DNA of 64,000 nucleotides from Corbicula japonica (GCA_038501625.1 JAZAYU010000087.1:1232001-1296000), one strand, 5' to 3'. Shown: positions 1 to 10,690, numbered from the stretch's first letter. A program made the numbers and translations. The notes: generated from the sequence alone by a model not told the origin.

Positions 1-71
1 AGGTCAAGGTTGGCTGGTGGCCGAGGGTGGTGTTGTCTTTGATTTATGACCTGGCTTTGCTCATCATGGAA

Positions 72-335
72 GGTTAATGAATTATTCTGAAAAAAATATG
101 GATGGTTAATGAATTATTCTGAAAAATATGGATGGTTAATGAATTATTCTGAAAAATATGGATGGTTAATGAATTTTTCTGAAAGATATGGAAGGTTAAT
201 GAATTATTCTGAAAGATATGGAAGGTTAATGAATTTTTCTGAAAGATATGGAAGGTTAATGAATTTTTCTGAAAGATATGGAAGGTTAATGAACTCTGAA
301 AAATATGGAAGGTTAATGAATTATTCTAAAAATCA
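72..335. repeat. 30-bp minisatellite, nine units
   Basis: The words ggttaatgaa recur at 72, 103, 133, 163, 193, 223, 253, 283 and 310. Units are 30 bp, except the first (31) and the eighth (27). Variation is confined to a few positions (tat/ttt, aaa/aga, tgg/agg). In the plus frame it reads as a decapeptide repeat, but all variants are amino-acid changing, so there is no sign of coding selection. If the minus-strand exon at 1477-1667 is real, the array is probably intronic. Confidence 0.9.
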
Positions 336-416
336 ATCTTGCAAGACAATTACAGCTTCTAATACAGTTCAATCAGGACTTTTTTTCACTGCCAGGGGCT
401 GGGTCCCTTAAGCCTG

Positions 417-640
417 AAATAACTATTTACTCCATTTATATGCATTTTATCACATGTGCGACCAGTGTAGATTTAGATCAGCACATCTGTGCTGTCTGAT
501 TCGGATCTGCTTTGTTTGCTTGTTGGTCATAAATAACCTAACAAATCAAAAAGCCAACATTGTGGATCCTGGTATGCATCTACACAGTTCACTTATGCCA
601 TAAAGGCATATATATTGAAGAAAGTGTTATGAGGAAAATA
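417..640. mobile_element. TTAA-type MITE, degraded copy 1
   Basis: Matches the intact element at 4395-4636 through 'tttactccatttatatgcatttt', 'cacatgtgcgaccagtgtag', 'cagcacatctgtgctgtctg' and 'aacaaatcaaaaagccaaca'. Both termini are eroded and the right terminal GGAAAGGG has mutated to gaaagtg. Non-autonomous; no coding capacity. Confidence 0.7.
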
Positions 641-845
641 GCGTGATACTGCCTGTATAGGGGATGTAAGGTCCTGAAAATATTTAATGATATTAAACAT
701 TGATAAGGGTATGGGTTACCCCAATCTCTTACTACCTTGAGCAACTTCTAAAGAAGCTAAGCTACAACCTTGCCCAAGTAAACCAGTCAACAGTTATCAA
801 TTCCTCTGAGAAACTGTAACTAAAAAGCTCAAATTCTTTCCACAA

Positions 846-1092
846 TAACAATTTACTCCATAGATATGAATTTTACCCATGTTTGATTAGTGTAGATTCA
901 GATCAGCGAGCGCACCCTGTAAATTCTGATATGGATCTACACTGGTCTATCTTGGTCAGAAATAACCTAATGAATCTTAAAGTGAACAGTGCAGATCGTG
1001 ATCAGACAGCATGGATGTGTGGGCTGATCTGGATCTACACTGTTCACCCATATCATAAAGAATTACAATGTATATATGGAGGAAAGGGTTAA
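846..1092. mobile_element. TTAA-type MITE, copy 2
   Basis: The right terminus (tatggaggaaagggttaa, ending at 1092) is intact and identical to the right end of the copy at 4395-4636. The left end is eroded (caatttactccatagatatg). The internal 'gtgtagattcagatcagc' and 'gctgatctggatctacactg' form the subterminal inverted repeat of the family. Confidence 0.75.
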
Positions 1093-1269
1093 TTAGACAA
1101 TCTCTTACAGACAAAGCTCTGTTCATGTACTATACATTATTTTGATGTATTATTGCTCTTTGAAACGAATCATTACAGTAATTGCTTTCAGATACATTTT
1201 GGTTGCAAGTTCACCAAATGATAAATCAATGGCATCCTATAGTAGTCTTTCATTACAAGAACAGCTAAA

Positions 1270-1375
1270 ATAACCCTTTACTCCATGGATTGTGGCTATT
1301 CGTGCCATCTGACCAGGATCTACACTGTTCAATTTTAGATTCATTAGATTATTTCTGACCAAGATGCACAGGTTG
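1270..1375. mobile_element. TTAA-type MITE, truncated copy 3
   Basis: The left terminus (taaccctttactccatgg) is followed within 50 bases by 'tgaccaggatctacactgtt', then 'attatttctgaccaagat', the inverted form of the inner block seen in the other copies. It is a deleted or rearranged copy. Confidence 0.6.
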
Positions 1376-1476
1376 CCAGTAATGTTTCTAACATGGAAAG
1401 TGACACAGCTTTCAGAAAACTATTGCAATCTTGTCAATTAATGAATTCTAAAAAAGCTCTATAATATAAACTTTAC

Positions 1477-1667
1477 TGTAAGTGGGTAGTCTTCAAAGAA
1501 TTGTCCTTTGTCAAATGAGCTGCCATGGTAACTTGAATCATATGTTGTACCATTGCCATGGAAACTATCAGGCATAGATGACCTTGAATGCCGATGACAC
1601 TGCGAGGAATGGTTCTCTAGTCGTCTTCTATAGCTTTCAATCACTTCCAAGAAACCATTTTCACCCA
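1477..1667 (-). CDS. Candidate internal exon of a minus-strand gene at the left edge
   Basis: On the minus strand an acceptor (atttttcag) precedes 191 open bases that end at a donor ACA|GTAAAG. The peptide runs GENGFLEVIESYRRRLENHS and continues Ser/His/Gly-rich to FFEDYPLT, with no stop. Composition (balanced, few runs of Phe/Ile/Lys) is unlike the AT-rich shadow frames around it. I do not recognise a family. A possible following exon would lie at the extreme left (about 1-50; VINQRQHHPRPPANLD reads in phase), but its acceptor is weak. It may equally be a chance frame. Confidence 0.4.
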
Positions 1668-1689
1668 CTGAAAAATATTAAAATATCTC

Positions 1690-1978
1690 TTTCAGTTGCC
1701 ATGGAAACCATCCAACAAATATTGTGACTCTGTTCTGTGTAAGTGACATATTAAAGAGGTGATTTTTCTTGTTTATTTATAGCTTTTTAATCACTTCAAA
1801 CTTGCTGAAAGAAAAGAAATCAGTTCAGAAATATTTACATGAATGTATATCAGTTGCCATGGAAACCATTTGAAAAATTATTGTGACACTGAAAGTGACA
1901 CATTAATGAGGCGATTTTTTATAGCTTTTTAATCACTTTAAACATGCTGAAATCAAAGAAATCAGTTCAGAAAGTTAA
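1690..1978. repeat. Tandem duplication of about 155 bp
   Basis: Two copies begin 'tcagttgccatggaaacca' (1693 and 1851). Both continue through 'tattgtgac', 'gcgattttt' or 'ggtgattttt', 'atagctttttaatcactt' and 'aaagaaatcagttcag'. They lie immediately upstream, on the minus strand, of the candidate exon at 1477-1667. Confidence 0.75.
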
Positions 1979-3577
1979 CACAGAAGAAAAAGGAAAGAAA
2001 TTATCTGAAGACTCTAAGCGCAAATAAGCAATTTATTTCTAAGACAGGGTTAATGGGATGTATTGATTGTTCCTTAAGGAGTAAAACTACAAGCCAAACA
2101 TAGGCTAACATTATTCTATGGCTATGGCTTAAGATCACTTATTTACCACTTCACAGGGATAATGGCTTAGACCACAGGGAGAAGATTTTCCAATTTTAAG
2201 GAAAAGTTATCTAAGTTTTCAGCGTTATCAATGAAAAACTACTCTCCCCACCACCCTCTGGCTGTGCACAGCGAATTCCAAACAATAAATACATCATAAA
2301 ATTGTCATTCTTTCACATAAAAAAGTGAAATTGCTTATTTTCACTTTGGCAATGTTACCAAACAATTGTGAAAGAGTGGATGTTGATTGGTTGGCAGATT
2401 CTCTACCATCCAGCCAGCCAGCCAATCCTCTTGTGCGATTATATTGTCAACAATTTTTAGGAAGATGTAGACCAGTTTGCCATTAGGCCTGTGAGTTGAG
2501 CATGTAACGTATCATAGACATAGAATCAAATGTTGATATACAAAAATGTAACTTCTGCTACTTATTTTTTTATCCAGCAAAATGATATAGTCCAGGTGTG
2601 GTTAATGCGTTTTGTTGTTGTTGTTGTTGTTTTTTCAAAATAACTAAACTAAATATCTTTGTTTACAATATTAATGTGTGTATCAGTCCTTTAAAATTGT
2701 TATTTATAATTTGTCTGTAATACACACTAACTTAGCCTGAAACCAGCTAGATGGTTTATTAAAAAAACACTGAAATACTTATTATCTCTTCTTATATTTC
2801 ATTTCATTTTCTTTTTCTGATATGTTGAACCATCTCCTATGTTCTGGGAGATAAGGGAAGTAAAATGCATATCAGTAAGGTACCTGCAGGAGTTGCTTTT
2901 CTTGGAGGCACTGACAGGTACTGTGTAAGTGAGATGAGAATATATAACAGAACATAGGGAAAGGAGCCAGCCTAACACTAACTACTCACATTGTGTTTAT
3001 AATGTGAACTAATACGTGGTGTTTTTACTCATTGAATATGGAACTTATCTAATGTTGTAGGACAACAAACAACAACTCATTGTCTTGTACATGTTATTTT
3101 CATCAAAAAGCAATTATTTCATTAAGTACAAGCACATTAAATAATTTCAACCAGCTTACAATTTCAACATTTATTTTGGCCTAAGTAGTTCCAAATACTC
3201 AAGTTGGACTGTACCATCTTTTGCATAAGATATCATCACCTAAAATTATATAGATATTTGTGATTCAAAATAATGAGTACATACATGTAGGCAAATAAAA
3301 TAATAAAAAGATTAGCATCTCACAAAATTTAGCAATTTCACAGCAATCTCTGATATGGCAGCGTAATAGATTTCAGGATAAGATGCCCCAGTTTTCATTT
3401 TAATGAGATCTAGTTTTTTTCTTCCTGCCAATTTATGTTTATCAACAAGGTTATAGAAAATGTTGAACTTCAATTTAATATTTCATCCTAATATATCTTG
3501 GTGTTAGAACATGGCAGATTAGAATTTTCGGAGATAAGTCTGCAAATAGTAAATCTGAATGAATGATTGATTTAATG
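1979..3577. other. Non-coding AT-rich stretch
   Basis: No supported gene. It holds a short (GTT)n tract near 2611-2631 and otherwise nothing I can classify. Confidence 0.5.
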
Positions 3578-3870
3578 TTTTACTCCATAGAATTATTATA
3601 CAGGGCCCAAGATCATAAAACTAAAATTGGAGATCAGTCTCAAATCTCAAGCATCTGATTGGCTGAAATGGCGACCTGTCGCCATTTCAGCCAATCAGAT
3701 CCTTGAGATTTGAGACTGATCTCAAAACTTAGTTTTATGATCTTGAACCCTGGTTTTATCACATGTGCAAACTGTGAAGATTCAGATATGCCGGAATATC
3801 CACGCATTCTGATCTAGATCTACAGATGTGCTCACTAATCTGTCTGGATCTACACTTGTTACACACATGT
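3578..3870. mobile_element. TTAA-type MITE copy 4, interrupted by a palindromic element
   Basis: The left part 'gttttactccatagaatta' and the right part 'ttttatcacatgtgcaaact' are adjacent in the other family members but are separated here by the fold-back element at 3601-3752. The host MITE therefore predates the insertion. The right half decays toward 3870. Confidence 0.65.
3601..3752. mobile_element. Snap-back palindromic MITE (foldback family 1)
   Basis: Near-perfect inverted repeat of about 75 bp per arm around a 2-base centre (ggcgac-ct-gtcgcc). Arms begin cagggcccaagatcataaaa and end ttttatgatcttgaaccctg. It shares 'cagtctcaaatct', 'agccaatcagat' and 'cttgagatttgagactg' with the element at 11779-11881. 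It sits inside MITE copy 4. Confidence 0.85.
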
Positions 3871-4019
3871 TGAAGACTTATTCATAAGTCAAGGTCTAAT
3901 AAAAACCTAACCCAGATTTTTATTAGAGCAAAACAAAAGAAAATTATTTTTCTTTAATGATTTCCTCAAGCAATTAAAAAGCAACATCTTTAACAGCTGT
4001 AGTCAACACAAGTTTCATA

Positions 4020-4200
4020 CAGTTGCAGATCCAGAGGGGGTTCAGTGGGGTTGCTTGATCCCTCTTTTAGGACACCAATATTTAATTTTAATGGAGAATT
4101 TAGCAAGATAATTGGAAAATATCAAGTAATTACCCCAAGACTGGCCCAAATGAAACCCCTTTCTGGAAATCTTGCATAATTCTGGAAATTTTGCATCCGA
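4020..4200. repeat. Dispersed repeat fragment ('cagatccagagggggttcag' family)
   Basis: Begins 'gcagatccagagggggttca', then 'gttgcttgatccctctttta' and 'atatttaattttaatgg'. The same order occurs at 7455-7555 and 50885-51055 in this window. The minus-strand open frame here merely reads through this repeat and the adjacent MITE. Confidence 0.6.
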
Positions 4201-4394
4201 CCATGCTTTCGTAGTTACTGAATTTTTTCTTATCCTTAACTGATTTAGGATTTGCCCCAGTAACATTAATGAGGCATGTAAATTATGCTTATGACAGCTG
4301 CATATTTCTGTCAAGTCTGAAATATCTAAACAAACAATAAAATACAACTGCCTGGGAAAATGTTCCACTGAACAACTTTCACAGAAAACTCTAC

Positions 4395-4636
4395 TTAACC
4401 CTTTCCTCCATAAATACGCATTTTTACGCATGTGCAACCAGTGTAGATCCAGATCAGCTGGCACATCCGTGCTGTCTGCTCTGGATCTGCACTGGTCACA
4501 TTTTGGTCAGAAATAACCTTATGAATCAAAAAGCCAACAGTTTAGATCCTGAACAGATGGCACGGATGTTCAGGCTGATCTGGATCCAAACTGTTCGCCC
4601 ACACAATAAAGGTGTATCTATGGAGGAAAGGGTTAA
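4395..4636. mobile_element. Intact TTAA-type (piggyBac-like) MITE
   Basis: Flanked by TTAA on both sides. Termini are CCCTTTCCTCCAT and ATGGAGGAAAGGG, with subterminal inverted 'gatccagatcag' and 'ctgatctggatc'. Length is 242 bp including the TTAA copies. TTAA target duplication plus a CCC start is the signature of piggyBac-type elements. No transposase is encoded, so mobility would depend on a source elsewhere. Confidence 0.85.
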
Positions 4637-6120
4637 TCAGATAGATGTTAAATTTCATTAAATACATCACATCAAATTATGTATTAGAATTGTTTTTCAA
4701 CATATATGATCTATATACGAAGTACTTGTTAATACTGGACACCAAAACTAAAGTAACATGTAGCCAATTATCCTATCAATTAACGCCAGACAAATACAAT
4801 AAACAAAATCATTATGGATAATACGCTGGCACTGTATGTGCAATCATAAGGTGTAATTATTATCCTGTGGTCATCTTTTGTCATTAATCCATGTAGCCTT
4901 CAGCTAATTGATCATATTGATGACCGCATTTAGTGTACTCAAAATCATCTTAAGGTGACATGAAAATACAGGAGCGGCGAGGCTAAAATATTACAGCGCC
5001 TGGTCGAAACATTGAGGCGGAGTTCAACGTCCCTGCACCGCCATTGATTATGCCTATGCTCACACACCAAATGTCTTTAGGACAAAAATGGAAGGGATAT
5101 TTAATAAATTTACCCAAATCATGGGAATTAAATGTATCTTATCCCTGCTAAATCTGAACATTTTCCTGCAGCCTCATAAATTTAGTCTTAAGTGGAAAAG
5201 TAGCAACTAACAGTTTCTTTCCTTTATGTGCAACAGGTTTATTTTAAAAATGTACAGAACTATTTTTTGGCATACCTTTTCCCTTCGTTATTAGAAATTA
5301 CAAGATGCAAGATGTAATTTACAAACTCTGGAGAAGATTATCAGGTGTATAATGATTTACTTTGAATCCTTTTCACCTGTAATGTAACAACCATATGACT
5401 TTGCTCACATCTGATAATTATGATTACCAAACCAGGTGTTCCAACTTCTTTTTTCATATTAAAGTTGATAGAATAGGTACTGTTCTTACCTTATCTTGCT
5501 ATCCATTATTATACCAAACATTCTTTTTGATATTTAAGGCTCAATATTAACTATTTAACCAAGTTTAAAGACTATCCTCAAATCTCAAGCATAGTAATGG
5601 ATGAAATGGAGACAGCCAGGAAGAGGTTAAGGAAAATGAACCATGTGAAAGTATGTCTGGGAAGTTGATGTCCTGAAATGTAATCATCAAGATGCCATGA
5701 CAACACTGCTCTTTCAATTCTTAAGGCTTTCATAATGCAGACACACTTTGAACATTTTCATCGTGAGTGAACTGTAAAAAAAGTACAAATGAGTTGGCTC
5801 AATTAATTCTGAAATGCAGCACTAGTTTCAATTGTTTTGATAGAGACTATAGCTTCACTCATTCTCTACTGCCATCATGTTATATATGAAAATTGAAAAT
5901 CTCCAGCAGTAAGACAGTTGAAACCCAAGAATTGGTACAATTTCAGAAATAAATACAAGAATAATCATAAAATCAAAGCACCAATATCACATGTTAACCC
6001 AAATCAGTCCATACTCGTGGGGATTCTGGGTTACCAAAAACAATATATCGGAATCACCTGATTAGTTTTCTGAAATAATTATCGATGATTTCTCAGTTAT
6101 AAAAAATTCAATACAGATTT
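4637..6120. other. Non-coding stretch with repeat fragments
   Basis: No supported gene. Around 4975-5045 a moderately GC-rich piece includes, on the minus strand, 'tattttagcctcgccgctcc', which resembles 'tattttagtctcgtcgctcc' at 6350-6369. This is probably a dispersed repeat. Confidence 0.45.
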
Positions 6121-6123
6121 TAA

Positions 6124-6440
6124 TTGATCTGTGTCGTGCACGAGAAACGCTCGCAAATTTCGATTAAACTAATACCCGTATTCCGGTCTCTGCAACGGCC
6201 AGTGCCGCAGACTCGATCGATGTTGAGATGGGATGCAATAGACGAGCAGGGGAAATACATAAATTATCAAGTTCAAAATCATAAGCGTAGTCAATGGGGA
6301 GGTGGGGGCGGCGGCCGCCGCCCAAATATTTTGACTGGATGCCGTTATATTTTAGTCTCGTCGCTCCAAAAAGGCTTGTGTCGCCTCAAGTTTAGGCTTC
6401 GCTGATGACAGGCATCGGGACAGGGGATAAACGACTGCAA
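6124..6440. other. GC-rich, CpG-containing patch
   Basis: Stands out from its AT-rich surroundings: CpG-containing words (gtcgtgcacgag, ctcgatcgatg) and a G/C run 'ggtgggggcggcggccgccg' near 6301. It could be the promoter region of a minus-strand gene, but the shared 'tattttag..tcg.cgctcc' block with 4.97-5.04 kb points instead to a dispersed repeat. The open frame across it has no recognisable protein. Confidence 0.4.
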
Positions 6441-6596
6441 ATGACCGCAGTTTGTAACTGGCTCTTTTTGTTATTGTATTTTGATTGCATAAGGACGCTT
6501 TCTGGGAAATACAATTCGAATTTGTTTATTGACAATAATGATTTTATTTATCTAATGTCAATTAAAATGATGATTGGTAACATGTTATCTTTAAGA

Positions 6597-6790
6597 GCGG
6601 ATCATTAGCGCAGTGGTTAGCGCGTCTGGTTTGAGTACAGAGATCGCTCGTTTGATCCCTGCTACTCCAACTAAAATAACTATTAGTCGTTGGGATGGGA
6701 CTTAAAACCGAGGTCCAGTGTAGTGGTGCTTTACACCGGGCACATAAATGACGATCCTCTGTATCTTTCACTATCCTCCAAAACCTAAAG
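6597..6790 (+). mobile_element. tRNA-derived SINE
   Basis: Internal pol III box A-like TAGCGCAGTGG (about 6608-6618) and box B-like GTTTGATCCC (about 6651) are followed by a non-tRNA body containing 'gggatgggacttaaaaccga' and 'gtgctttacaccgggcac'. The body resembles conserved central domains of metazoan SINEs. The tRNA head is diverged, so it is not a functional tRNA gene. Confidence 0.75.
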
Positions 6791-7454
6791 TAACTAACAC
6801 TAGGCGTCGCTCATACGGGCTTCCGGTAGAGACCATAAATAAATGGAAATACACACAACGTTATCTTTATTGTGTGTTCAATCTTTACAAGTACTTCATG
6901 TATCATAAAAATTAGAAACTTTTTTCTTAATCCATAATTACATGTGATCAGAATATGGACGTTCCTAATCAACCCAAGGTCTTTTAATCTAAGACCTTGA
7001 TCAACCAAAGAATGTTGCATTTCTAAAAGCGAGGATCACTCTGCGAGCTGTGCTTAAACTTTAAATAATGAACAATTGAAGGATTCTGAAATCAGACACT
7101 GACGCAGATGACCAGTTATGATTCTTTATTTGCAGCAAGTCTTGGTCACCTCTTTCTGCGCCACAATGACATTACATGTGTATGTTGGCTACGTTTCACT
7201 ACAGATCATGTCAGCTACGATCTGTTCATACCATGAAATATTTTTTTTTTAATTATTCATTGAGATTCGAAATGCAAGAACACAACAATTTATTTTTAAT
7301 TTGATTGTCAAACCGAATAATAATTCGGGCACCTCTAGTTTTATTCTTTCACTATTTATATCTTTAAAAAAATCGCCGCCCCAATATCCAAAACTTGCCT
7401 ACGCCCCTGAAAATGTGTCATACTGACCATGATTAAATATTTGTTGAATGGCAA

Positions 7455-7880
7455 AACCAGAGTGGGTCCAGAGGGTTTGCTCGTACCTCCTTTTGAGGGA
7501 ATCAGTATCTCATTTCCATGGGGATTTTGGCAAGAAAGTTGAAAAATTATCATTATCCGCACATTGTTTTCTTGTTCTGGTCAAACTATCCTTTTATCCG
7601 GGGACAATACGCGCTGAACAGGGAGTCGTATTAATCCGAAAATACTGCAATGAAGGTTCCATGTTCACCGCCATACGCACACCATGTTTTGGGATGCCGG
7701 GATCAGCATTGTACAGTTTACTGGTGTAAGTATTGAGTTTCGCTCAACCTGGGGCCAGGCGGCGTGGGCACTATTATGCGTTTATATTAATGCCAATTGA
7801 ACAGGCTCAATTAAACCGATCCTGCAGTATTTTCATATTTTGTTCGGTGGCTTTCAAAGTTCCCTTTTAAGTAGATTTGT
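7455..7880 (+). mobile_element. Family A transposon fragment (3' part) after a dispersed-repeat piece
   Basis: 7455-7555 belongs to the 'cagagggggttcag' dispersed repeat. From about 7556 the sequence follows family A: 'cacattgttttcttgttc', 'gaaggttccatgttcaccg', 'tgggatgccggga', 'ggggccaggcggcgtgggc', 'gaacaggctcaattaaacc' and 'ggtggctttcaaagttccc'. Compare the fuller copies at 54661-55239 and 60234-60761. Confidence 0.75.
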
Positions 7881-7939
7881 TTGTGCCGCGTGGCGGCTGC
7901 AAAATGTCTACACGTAAAATCAGTGCTGTTATAAATTAC

Positions 7940-8302
7940 GTCCTTTAAGGTCGTTGAGCACGATACTTATGTACCATGATATTAGTACTTCTAAAATTAC
8001 ATTTATTGTCATATTTTTTGGCCGGTTTTAATTTGGGTGGTTTCAATATCCCAGCCAATATAGACTTGGATATTGTTCAATCAACCAAAACATATTCTTT
8101 CTGCTGTTTAAAATTTTGCCTTTGGCGTTGTCTGTTTATGCAGGAATTATATTCTCAGATCCCCTATCAAAATTCTATTCTGTTAATTCCGCACATTGTT
8201 TACTTGTTCAGGGCAAACCAATTTTACCTGGGGACCGTACGCCGATGAACACGGAATGGTATTAATCTGAAAAAAAAACGCATTGAAGGTTCTATGTTCA
8301 CC
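7940..8302 (+). mobile_element. Family A transposon fragment (5' part)
   Basis: Contains the family start 'gtcctttaaggtcgttgagc', then 'gtggtttcaatatcccagcc', 'tttgcctttggcgttgtctg', 'cagatcccctatcaaaattc' and 'ggttctatgttcacc'. It stops in mid-element, next to a snippet (atctgatcaggatctac) like the TTAA MITE family. Confidence 0.75.
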
Positions 8303-8339
8303 ATCTGATCAGGATCTACGAGGATGTCGTAAATGTTTT

Positions 8340-8500
8340 AACATCCCTTTCTGGGACAATGGTGCTTTATCGATTCCAATTTTCATCCATCTAGGAGGCT
8401 TGAGATATGCTAGCTAGAAGACCATTATTTATCATATGATTGCTTTCAAGTGACTTAAATACAGTCTGGAAATCATTCTTATAATAGACAAAATAGGATT
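8340..8500. repeat. Dispersed repeat, copy also at 32265-32430
   Basis: Shares 'tatcgattccaatttt.cat', 'aggcttgagat', 'accattatttatca.atgat' and 'taaatacag.ctgga' with 32265-32430. At both places it lies upstream of a 'gtgaaatatgcat' unit, which suggests that a larger segment was duplicated. Confidence 0.6.
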
Positions 8501-8624
8501 TTTATCCGATAACATTTAAAATTAGCTGTTGTTTCTTTGAAACCAAATTATCACACATCTTTTCTTAATGAATAAAAACGTTACTGGAAGGATTTCTAGC
8601 AAAAAAGTATAAAATAGCATATCA

Positions 8625-10320
8625 GGCCAAAATAGCCACACTCAGAAAACACAGCCTACACACACAGCCAAAACACGAAAAAAAAGTGAAATATGCATGT
8701 CAGGAATACAGAAAACACAGCCTTCGCACACAGCCAAAACACGAAAAAAGTGAAATATGCATGTCAGGAATACAGAAAACACAGCCTTCAAACACAGCCA
8801 AAACACGAAAAAAGTGAAATATGCATGTCAGGAATACAGAAAACACAGCCTTCGCACACAGCCAAAACACGAAAAAAAGTGAAATATGCATGTCAGGAAT
8901 ACAGAAAACACAGCCTTCGCACACAACCAAAACACGAAAAGAAAAAAGTGAAATATGCATGTCAGGAATACAGAAAACACAGCCTTCACACACAGCCAAA
9001 ACACGAAAAAAGTGAAATATGCATGTCAGGAATACAGAAAACACAGCCTTCACACACAGCCAAAACACGAAAAAAAGTGAAATATGCATGTCAGGAATAC
9101 AGAAAACACAGCCTTCGCACACAGCCAAAACACGAAAAGAAAAAAGTGAAATATGCATGTCAGGAATACAGAAAACACAGCCTTCACACACAGCCAAAAC
9201 ACGAAAAAAAGTGAAATATGCATGTCAGGAATACAGAAAACACAGCCTTCACACACAGCCAAAACACGAAAAAAAGTGAAATATGCATGTCAGGAATACA
9301 GAAAACACAGCCTTCACACACAGCCAAAACACGAAAAAAGTGAAATATGCATGTCAGGAATACAGAAAACACAGCCTTCGCACACAGCCAAAACACGAAA
9401 AAAGTGAAATATGCATGTCAGGAATACAGAAAACACAGCATTCGCACAAAGCCAAAACACGAAAAAAAAGTGAAATATGCATGTCAGGAATACAGAAAAC
9501 ACAGCCTTCGCACACAGCCAAAACACGAAAAAAGTGAAATATGCATGTCAGGAATACAGAAAACACAGCCTTCAAACACAGCCAAAACACGAAAAAAAGT
9601 GAAATATGCATGTCAGGAATACAGAAAACACAGCCTTCGCACACAGCCAAAACACGAAAAAAAAGTGAAATATGCATGTCAGGAATACAGAAAACACAGC
9701 CTTCGCACACAGCCAAAACACGAAAAAAAAGTGAAATATGCATGTCAGGAATACAGAAAACACATCCTTCAAACACAGCCAAAACACGAAAAAAAGTGAA
9801 ATATGCATGTCAGGAATACAGAAAACACAACCTTCACACACAGTCAAATAGCAGGAAAAAAGGTGAAATATGCATGTCAGGAATACAGAAAACACAGCCT
9901 CCCCACACAGCCAAAGCGCGAAAAGAAAAAAGTGAAATATGCATGTCAGCAATACAGGAAGCACATCTTTCCCACACAGACAAAAAAGCAGAGAAAAAAA
10001 AGTGAAATATGCACGTCAGGAATACAGAAAACACAGCCTTCCCACAAGACAAAAAGCAGAGAAAAAGGTGAAATATGCATGTCAGGAATACAGAAAACAC
10101 AGCCTTCCCACAAGACAAAAAGCAGAGAAAAAGGTGAAATATGCATGTCAGGAATACAGAAAACACAGCCTCCCCACACAGACAAAGCGCGAAAAGAAAA
10201 AAGTGAAATATGCATGTCAGGAATACAGAAAACACAGCCTTCACACACAGCCAAAACGCAGAGAAAAAAATGAAATATGCATGTCAGTAATACAGAAAAC
10301 ACAGCCTTCTCAGAAATAGG
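8625..10320. repeat. 64-bp satellite array, about 26 units
   Basis: The unit starts gtgaaatatgcatgtcagga and continues 'atacagaaaacacagccttc', 'cacacagccaaaacacg' and an A-run. The word 'gtcaggaatacag' (one variant) occurs 25 times from 8699 to 10284 at steps of 63-72 bp, mostly 64-66, set by A-run length. A first, older unit lies at 8625-8690. Units after about 9840 change to 'cccacacagacaaa.a.gcagag', closer to the dispersed single copies. No unit has a stop in any frame, so overlapping long open frames on both strands are artefacts. Confidence 0.97.
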
Positions 10321-10690
10321 AAAAATATGAAATAAGTGAAACGAATGTTGCGTTTTGGAATGTTGTGTGTCCTATTTTGAAATTGGTCCTTTTTTAGATT
10401 TATATGTTGTTTCTCTCAACTTTATAGCTCTCTGGGGAGGTAGCTAGTGTCTTATTCAATTCTTTATTTACACATAGCATAATACTAACGATATGTTCTC
10501 GAAGCTACTTCTTATGTACAGCCAGTTACCTTTTAGTTTACATTAAAATAAGATACCACCAAATTAGTATCCAATATAGACTTTTTAACGGAAATAACTT
10601 GGCAAGTGGGCTGTTTACACTTTTTCACGAGACGAACATTTGCCATGCAATGAGTAGTATAATGGGTGTTTAATTCATATATCCTAGCAG
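10321..10690. other. Spacer between two tandem arrays
   Basis: AT-rich, no gene or recognisable repeat seen. Confidence 0.5.

Noticed and set aside
4042..4464. 140-codon minus-strand open frame
   Set aside because: It spans a dispersed repeat and part of a MITE; the peptide has no recognisable domain.
8693..10319. Long overlapping open frames (up to 173 codons) on both strands
   Set aside because: They follow the 64-bp satellite and rotate through all frames; no codon bias or single favoured frame.
8625..10320. CRISPR-like repeat-spacer structure
   Set aside because: Units are head-to-tail with no unique spacers, and the DNA is clearly eukaryotic.
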